A DNA stretch of 10,588 nt, from assembly GCA_046318595.1 (NCBI GenBank), contig JBKCTV010000076.1, forward strand, positions 1 through 10,588. Reading direction: 5' to 3'. The notes under the pieces were generated by a model. The model was not told where the DNA came from and did no database searches. It was given only the letters and a program-made list of their open reading frames with translations. The position numbers and the translations under genes were made by a program. The stretch comes from DAITMV01 sp046318595 (GTDB lineage Bacteria > Pseudomonadota > Gammaproteobacteria > Burkholderiales > Burkholderiaceae_B). Below, piece after piece: positions 6,694 through 10,588 of this stretch; position 1 is the first letter of the stretch, and each line of letters begins with the position of its first letter.

Positions 6694-7383
6694 TTAGCGA
6701 TCATCGAACAGTTTTCCTTCGCTCAGCCTCAGCAGCCGTTGGCAGCGGCCGGCCAACTCCATGGAATGGGTTACGAGCAGCAGCGCCACGCCTGCATCGC
6801 GGTTCAGGCGCAGCATTTCGTTGAAAACGATGTCGGCGGTGTGGCTGTCCAGGTTGCCGGTCGGTTCGTCGGCCAGCAGGGCGCGCGGCTGCGTCACCAG
6901 GCCCCGCGAGATGGCCACGCGTTGCCGCTCTCCCCCCGATAACTGGCTTGGCAAATGGTCCAGCCGGTGCTGCAGGCCGGTCCGCGTGAGTAGTTCCCGG
7001 GCGCGGGCGCGCGCCTCGGCTGTGCGCAGGCCGCGGATTCGCAGCGGCATGGCGACATTGTCGAGCGCGGAAAACTCCGGCAGGAGATGATGAAACTGAT
7101 AAACGAAGCCTAGCTGATGGTTGCGCGCCAGGCCGAGTTTTCTTTCGGACCAGCCGCCGATTGCCCGGCCGTTCCAGCGCACTTCCCCCTGGTCGGGGCG
7201 GTCGAGGCCGCCGAGCACATGCAGCAGGGTGCTTTTGCCGGCGCCGGACGCGCCGACGATGGCGACCGTTTCGCCGGCGCGTAAACAAAAATCGAGCTGT
7301 TGCAGAATCGCTGTTTCGTCGAGGTTGTCCGCATAGTGTTTGCCGATGCCGCTGGCTTCCAGGATGGGAGTGTCGTTATTCAT
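6694..7383 (-). CDS. lolD: Lipoprotein-releasing system ATP-binding protein LolD
   Basis: LolD is the cytoplasmic ATPase that powers extraction of outer-membrane lipoproteins from the inner membrane and their transfer to LolA. The 229-residue product is a complete ABC ATPase. The Walker A is G-A-S-G-A-G-K-S-T at 44-52 and the Q-loop glutamine is Gln96. This is followed by the LolD-typical F-H-H-L-L-P-E-F-S-A-L-D-N-V. The signature L-S-G-G-E-R-Q-R lies at 148-155, Walker B ends in D-E-P-T-G-N-L-D with catalytic Glu173, and the switch histidine is His206. The start ATG overlaps the last codons and stop of the permease gene by 8 bases (ATGAATAA), a translationally coupled arrangement that fixes the start. 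It is the last gene of a two-gene unit. Confidence 0.96.
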   Translation of the reverse strand: MNNDTPILEASGIGKHYADNLDETAILQQLDFCLRAGETVAIVGASGAGKSTLLHVLGGLDRPDQGEVRWNGRAIGGWSERKLGLARNHQLGFVYQFHHLLPEFSALDNVAMPLRIRGLRTAEARARARELLTRTGLQHRLDHLPSQLSGGERQRVAISRGLVTQPRALLADEPTGNLDSHTADIVFNEMLRLNRDAGVALLLVTHSMELAGRCQRLLRLSEGKLFDDR

Positions 7384-8629
7384 AGCGCAGGGCCTGGGCG
7401 GGTTGTTCGCGGGCGGCGCGCCAGCTCGGGTAGATGGTCGCCAGCACGCTCAGCACGAGCGCGACACAGGCGATCACCAGGATATCGTGAGTGCGCGGGT
7501 CGGACGGCAGTTCGCTGATGAAGTAAATCGATTTCGGTAAAAACTCGATATGCAGTACGCGCTCGATGGCCGGCACGACGATATGCAGGTTGATGGCCAG
7601 CAGCCAGCCGCCGAGCACGCCGAACGCCGTGCCGATCCAGCCCACCAGTGCGCCTTGCAGCATGAATATGCACTGGATCGCCCCCGGGCTGGCGCCCAGC
7701 GTGCGCAGGATCGCGATGTCGCTGCGTTTGTCCTTGACCGTCATGACCAGCATCGACACCAGATTGAACGCGGCGACGGCGATGATCAGCGTCAAAATCA
7801 GAAACATCATGCGTTTTTCGGTTTGGACGGCAGCGAACCAGGTGCGGTTTTGCTGCGACCAGTCGCGCAGCCAGTAGGTATTTGGCAGAAACTGCGCCAG
7901 CTCCCGCGCGACGCGCGGCGCCTGGTCCATGTCGCGGATTTTGATGCGCAGCGCATTTGAGCCGGGCGTGCGAAACAGTCGGGCGGCGTCGACGATGTTG
8001 ATCAGGGCCAGCGAGCTGTCGTACTCGTAATGGCCGCTTTCGAAGATCGCCACGACCGTGAAGGCGCGCAGCCGCGGCAGAACGCCGGCTGGTGTGACTT
8101 GGCCTGTTGGGGCGATCAGCGTGATCTTATCGCCGGTCTTTACCCCCAGCCCGCGGGCCAGCTCACCACCCAGCGCTACGCCGAAATCACCTGGTTTCAA
8201 TGCTTCGAGACGGCCGGCGCTGACATGGTCGAAGCGCGACACTTGCGTTTCCAACGCCGGGTCGATGCCGCGGACCAACACGCCACGCACATTACCCTGC
8301 ACGGTCAGCATGGCCTGCGCGGCGACGAATGGCGCCACACCGACCACCTCCGGATGGCGGCGCATGTTGGTGATGTCCTGCAGCAGATCGACGAATCCCG
8401 TCTCAGGCGCCTGCACTTCGATGTGCGCAATGACCGACAGCATGCGGTCGCGCACTTCGCGCTGAAACCCGTTCATGACTGACAGCACGACGATCAGGGC
8501 TGCAACGCCCAGCCCGATACCGGCCATCGACAAGCCGGAAATGAACGAGATGAAACGATCGCGGCGGGTGCCGCCGCCACCGCGCACGTAGCGCAGGGCG
8601 ATGTCGATGATGAATGGCAAGTGCGCCAC
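7376..8629 (-). CDS. lolC: Lipoprotein-releasing system permease, LolC/LolE family (LolF-like)
   Basis: This is the inner-membrane permease of the Lol exporter, with a FtsX/MacB-like fold: one N-terminal helix (about 30-53), a large periplasmic domain (about 54-270) and three C-terminal helices (about 274-298, 322-348, 382-402). The 417-residue length is usual. A Hook-like T-P-A-G-V-L-P-R-L-R at 179-188 resembles the LolA-binding Hook of E. coli LolC, and the end Y-P-S-W-R-A-A, A-L-R-Y-E is LolC-like. The stretches V-K-D-K-R-S-D-I-A-I-L-R-T-L-G-A and I-Y-F-I-S-E-L-P-S recall E. coli LolE. No second permease gene lies next to lolD, so a homodimeric LolF-type exporter is plausible. The start is a GTG with a GGGA about 10 bases upstream; no ATG is available near. 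It overlaps lolD by 8 bases. Confidence 0.94.
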   Translation of the reverse strand: MAHLPFIIDIALRYVRGGGGTRRDRFISFISGLSMAGIGLGVAALIVVLSVMNGFQREVRDRMLSVIAHIEVQAPETGFVDLLQDITNMRRHPEVVGVAPFVAAQAMLTVQGNVRGVLVRGIDPALETQVSRFDHVSAGRLEALKPGDFGVALGGELARGLGVKTGDKITLIAPTGQVTPAGVLPRLRAFTVVAIFESGHYEYDSSLALINIVDAARLFRTPGSNALRIKIRDMDQAPRVARELAQFLPNTYWLRDWSQQNRTWFAAVQTEKRMMFLILTLIIAVAAFNLVSMLVMTVKDKRSDIAILRTLGASPGAIQCIFMLQGALVGWIGTAFGVLGGWLLAINLHIVVPAIERVLHIEFLPKSIYFISELPSDPRTHDILVIACVALVLSVLATIYPSWRAAREQPAQALRYE

Positions 8630-8659
8630 GAAATATCCCAGTCAGCCGATGCAGTCGCT

Positions 8660-8665
8660 ATTGTA
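8660..8665 (-). promoter_or_regulatory. Putative -10 element of the lolCD unit
   Basis: On the minus strand this reads TACAAT, five of six matches to the -10 consensus. No convincing -35 lies 16-18 bases upstream. Transcription would start near 8653, about 24 bases before the GTG start at 8629, leaving room for the GGGA ribosome binding site. Confidence 0.35.
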
Positions 8666-8670
8666 GTGCG

Positions 8671-8679
8671 TGCTATGCT
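8671..8679 (+). promoter_or_regulatory. Putative extended -10 element of the rpfE-like/recJ unit
   Basis: TGC-TATGCT is an extended -10 (TGn plus four of six consensus bases). It lies within the 58-base gap between the divergent lolC and rpfE-like starts. Transcription would begin around 8686, essentially at the GTG at 8688, so the message would be leaderless or nearly so. No -35 is evident. Confidence 0.3.
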
Positions 8680-8687
8680 TTATTGCT

Positions 8688-9746
8688 GTGAGCACGCCCG
8701 TCCCCTCCCCGATTGCCGTCGTTTTACCCGACAGCCTGTTGCCCCCTGCGGCGGCCGGCGCCAGGCTGCACGCCCAGCCGCTTTGGCGGGACTGGCCCGG
8801 TATGGCGGCATGCCTGGCGCGCGCCAATGATGGCGGCTTTCAGACTGCAGGCGGCACAGCGCTGGAGGCCTGGTTCGCCGCTAACCTCGGAGTGCGAATG
8901 GCGGACCACCCCGAGTCGGTGGGTGCGCCCTGGGCCATGCTCGACGCACCGGCCGCCACTCCCGCCAATACCCGGCATTACATCAGCTTCGTCCATTTGC
9001 AGATTGCCACCGATGGCGTGTATCTGCTGCCGCCCGAGCAGTTGCAGCTCGATGCTGCCACTGCAGCTACGCTGTGGGACGCCGTATCACCGATTCTCAC
9101 CGCAGCCGGTTGGCGAGCCGCTGAACCGGCTGCCGGTGGCGCTACCCGCGCCTTCGACCGGTCGGCTGGTCTGCCGATCGACTCGCCGTCGCCCTGGTCG
9201 GCCGCCGCGCTGAGTCTGCACGATTACTTGCCACACGGGCCAGCGTTGCGTGCCTGGCGCGGACAGTGGATGGAGATCCAGATGCTATTGCATGCGCATC
9301 CACTCAACCTTGCCCGTCAGGCGCAGGGATTGCCGCCAGTCAACGCCTGCTGGTGGTGGGGCGGCGGGGCGGTCTGGCCGGCCCGGTTTCCTCGGGTGAC
9401 GTGCGACGAGCCTCAAAACGACGCGTCGCTGATCGTCACTGAGCGCTTGCGCGCCTTGGCGATGGGTTTGCGCTCAACGGACGGCGGGGCGTCCCCTGGC
9501 GGCGATGGGCTGCGGATCATCGTCGCGGGCACGACCGGGCCGGCGGATTGGTTTGCGGCCGGCGGGGTGTTGACGCAGTTCGACCAGGCGATTGTGCGAC
9601 CGCTGCTCGCCGCCGGGATGCGTTTCGACCTCGTGCTGCTGGGCCAGACTGGTTGGCGGCGGTTCAGTGTCGGTGCGGCTGTGCGCTGGCGGTGGTGGCG
9701 GCGGGCGCCGCCGATTGCTGCTCTGACCGAGGAGGTGGCGCCGTGA
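8688..9746 (+). CDS. RpfE-like conserved protein (phosphoglycerate-mutase-related annotation)
   Basis: This is a member of the family named after Xanthomonas RpfE, often found next to recJ in beta- and gammaproteobacteria and sometimes annotated as a cofactor-independent phosphoglycerate mutase. Its biochemical role is not known to me. Numbered from the GTG at 8688 (352 residues), the family core is at about 191-227: W-R-G-Q-W-M-E-I-Q-M-L-L-H-A-H-P-L-N, then G-L-P-P-V-N and W-W-W-G-G-G. An earlier conserved block is H-Y-I-S-F-V-H-L at 97-104, and the end W-R-W-W-R-R also looks typical. No signal peptide or membrane segment is visible, and I see no metal-binding motif of a true mutase. A GTG at 8670 would add six residues; neither start has a Shine-Dalgarno. 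I prefer 8688 because it begins naturally (M-S-T-P-V-P) and fits the promoter guess. The stop overlaps the recJ start by one base. Confidence 0.85.
   Translation: MSTPVPSPIAVVLPDSLLPPAAAGARLHAQPLWRDWPGMAACLARANDGGFQTAGGTALEAWFAANLGVRMADHPESVGAPWAMLDAPAATPANTRHYISFVHLQIATDGVYLLPPEQLQLDAATAATLWDAVSPILTAAGWRAAEPAAGGATRAFDRSAGLPIDSPSPWSAAALSLHDYLPHGPALRAWRGQWMEIQMLLHAHPLNLARQAQGLPPVNACWWWGGGAVWPARFPRVTCDEPQNDASLIVTERLRALAMGLRSTDGGASPGGDGLRIIVAGTTGPADWFAAGGVLTQFDQAIVRPLLAAGMRFDLVLLGQTGWRRFSVGAAVRWRWWRRAPPIAALTEEVAP
9729..9736 (+). promoter_or_regulatory. Strong ribosome binding site of recJ within the rpfE-like gene
   Basis: GAGGAGGT is a near-perfect complement of the 16S rRNA tail. It lies 9 bases before the ATG at 9746, inside the last codons of the upstream gene. 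It supports ATG 9746 over the GTG at 9743, which is in another frame. Confidence 0.85.
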
Positions 9747-10588
9747 TGGGCGACGCGCAACCGTTGCGGCTGCTGGCGCGCCCGGTCGATGCCCAGACGG
9801 CACTGGCACTCGAGCAGGCCGGTGTTCACCCATTGCTGGCGCATCTGCTGGCCGGGCGCGGTGCGACGCGTGCCGATCGGCCTGGGGCAGGGGACCTCGC
9901 CGGGTTGTTGCCGCCCGATGGTTTGCGCGGAGTGGACAATGCCGCCACGGTGCTCGCCGATTACCTGCTGACCGGGCGCCGGGTCACGGTCGTCGGCGAC
10001 TACGATTGCGATGGCGCCACTGCCACGGCAGTGGCTGTCAGCGGTTTGCGCAGCCTGGCCGAGGCCCTTGGCTGGCCGGTGCGTGATGCGCTGGAGAAAA
10101 TCGACTTTCTCGTGCCGAACCGTTTCGAATACGGCTATGGTTTGTCGCCCGAAATCGTTCGCTTGGCGCATCAGCGGCAGCCCGATCTGTTAGTGACCGT
10201 GGACAACGGCATCGCCAGCGTCGAGGGGGTCGCCGAGGCCCACCGGCTTGGCGTGAACGTCGTCATCACCGACCATCACTTGCCGGGCGACGCCCTGCCA
10301 GCCGCGCTGGCCATCGTCAACCCGAACCAGCCGGGTTGCACGTTTCCCAGTAAATGTATTGCCGGCGTCGGTGTGATGTTTTATGTGTTGCTCGCCGTGC
10401 GCGCCGAGCTGCGCCGCCGGGGCGTGCTTGACACCGCCACGCAGCCACGGCTCGACGATCTGCTGGACCTGGTGGCGCTCGGCACGGTCGCCGACCTGGT
10501 GCCGCTGGACCGCAACAACCGCGCACTGGTGGCTGCGGGCTTGCGCCGCATCCGCGCCGGCGACGCCATTCCCGGCATCGCCGCGCTG
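9746..10588 (+). CDS. recJ: Single-stranded-DNA-specific exonuclease RecJ (3' truncated by window edge)
   Basis: RecJ is a 5'-3' single-strand DNA exonuclease of the DHH phosphoesterase superfamily, acting in RecF-pathway recombination, mismatch and base-excision repair. The first 281 residues are present, about half of the usual 560-580, with no stop before the edge. Metal-binding motifs are visible in order: V-V-G-D-Y-D-C-D-G-A-T at 82-92, V-T-V-D-N-G-I-A at 150-157, the name-giving D-H-H at 176-178, and L-V-A-L-G-T-V-A-D-L-V-P-L-D at 242-255. V-N-P-N-Q-P-G-C-x-F-P-S-K and A-G-V-G-V at 191-210 are also RecJ-typical. About ten extra residues lie between motif I and V-P-N-R compared with E. 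coli RecJ as I remember it. The start overlaps the rpfE-like stop by one base (TGATG) with a strong ribosome binding site. Confidence 0.97.
   Translation, partial: MGDAQPLRLLARPVDAQTALALEQAGVHPLLAHLLAGRGATRADRPGAGDLAGLLPPDGLRGVDNAATVLADYLLTGRRVTVVGDYDCDGATATAVAVSGLRSLAEALGWPVRDALEKIDFLVPNRFEYGYGLSPEIVRLAHQRQPDLLVTVDNGIASVEGVAEAHRLGVNVVITDHHLPGDALPAALAIVNPNQPGCTFPSKCIAGVGVMFYVLLAVRAELRRRGVLDTATQPRLDDLLDLVALGTVADLVPLDRNNRALVAAGLRRIRAGDAIPGIAAL

Noticed and set aside
6574..6701. Nine-base direct repeat TTTAGCGAT at 6574-6582 and 6693-6701
   Set aside because: The second copy includes the lolD stop codon, and the flanks do not match; a chance repeat is more likely than an attachment site or insertion scar.
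1..10588. CRISPR array, tRNA or rRNA gene, insertion sequence or integrase
   Set aside because: No spaced repeat series, no tRNA-like cloverleaf and no transposase or integrase motif was seen on either strand, so the foreign origin of the ankyrin gene has no visible vehicle in this window.

Overview
The window is bacterial chromosomal DNA. It has a GC-rich, vertically inherited housekeeping region (about 1836 to the right edge) and an AT-richer foreign-looking gene at the left edge (1-1835). The genes point to a proteobacterium. The proton-translocating transhydrogenase is split into three genes (pntAA-pntAB-pntB). A NudJ-type Nudix hydrolase precedes mnmA. An RpfE-like gene is coupled to recJ. 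A single LolC/E-type permease is paired with lolD. Together these fit Betaproteobacteria best, with a gammaproteobacterium as the alternative; this is inferred from gene content and order, not from a marker phylogeny.

Layout. (1) 28-1881, plus strand: an ankyrin-repeat protein of 617 residues, soluble, with visibly lower GC and different codon use from everything to its right. Its frame is open to the left edge, so its true start may lie outside. Its last 15 codons run over the 3' end of mnmA on the opposite strand. (2) 3449 down to 1836, minus strand: a two-gene unit, Nudix hydrolase then the tRNA 2-thiouridylase mnmA. (3) 3660-6549, plus strand: pntAA-pntAB-pntB, a tight operon with an extended -10 promoter and a good ribosome binding site. 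(4) 8629 down to 6694, minus strand: the lolC/E-type permease and lolD, overlapping by 8 bases and convergent with pntB. (5) 8688 to the right edge, plus strand: an RpfE-like gene and recJ, overlapping by one base. recJ is cut by the window edge after 281 codons and has no stop here.

Roles. The housekeeping genes cover wobble-uridine thiolation of tRNA, nucleotide clean-up, NADPH supply from the proton gradient, lipoprotein release from the inner membrane, and single-strand DNA degradation in repair. None of them is visibly part of a new system. The one accessory element is the ankyrin gene, whose features (ankyrin repeats, low-complexity polar N-terminus, foreign composition, abrupt junction with mnmA) suit an imported or secreted host-interaction protein. 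No direct evidence of secretion or of a mobile element is visible in the window.

There are no tRNA, rRNA or CRISPR features that I can support, and no insertion sequence. No gene-free stretch exceeds 300 bases. The two largest gaps are 3450-3659 (210 bases, divergent promoters) and 6550-6693 (144 bases, convergent ends, no clear terminator).
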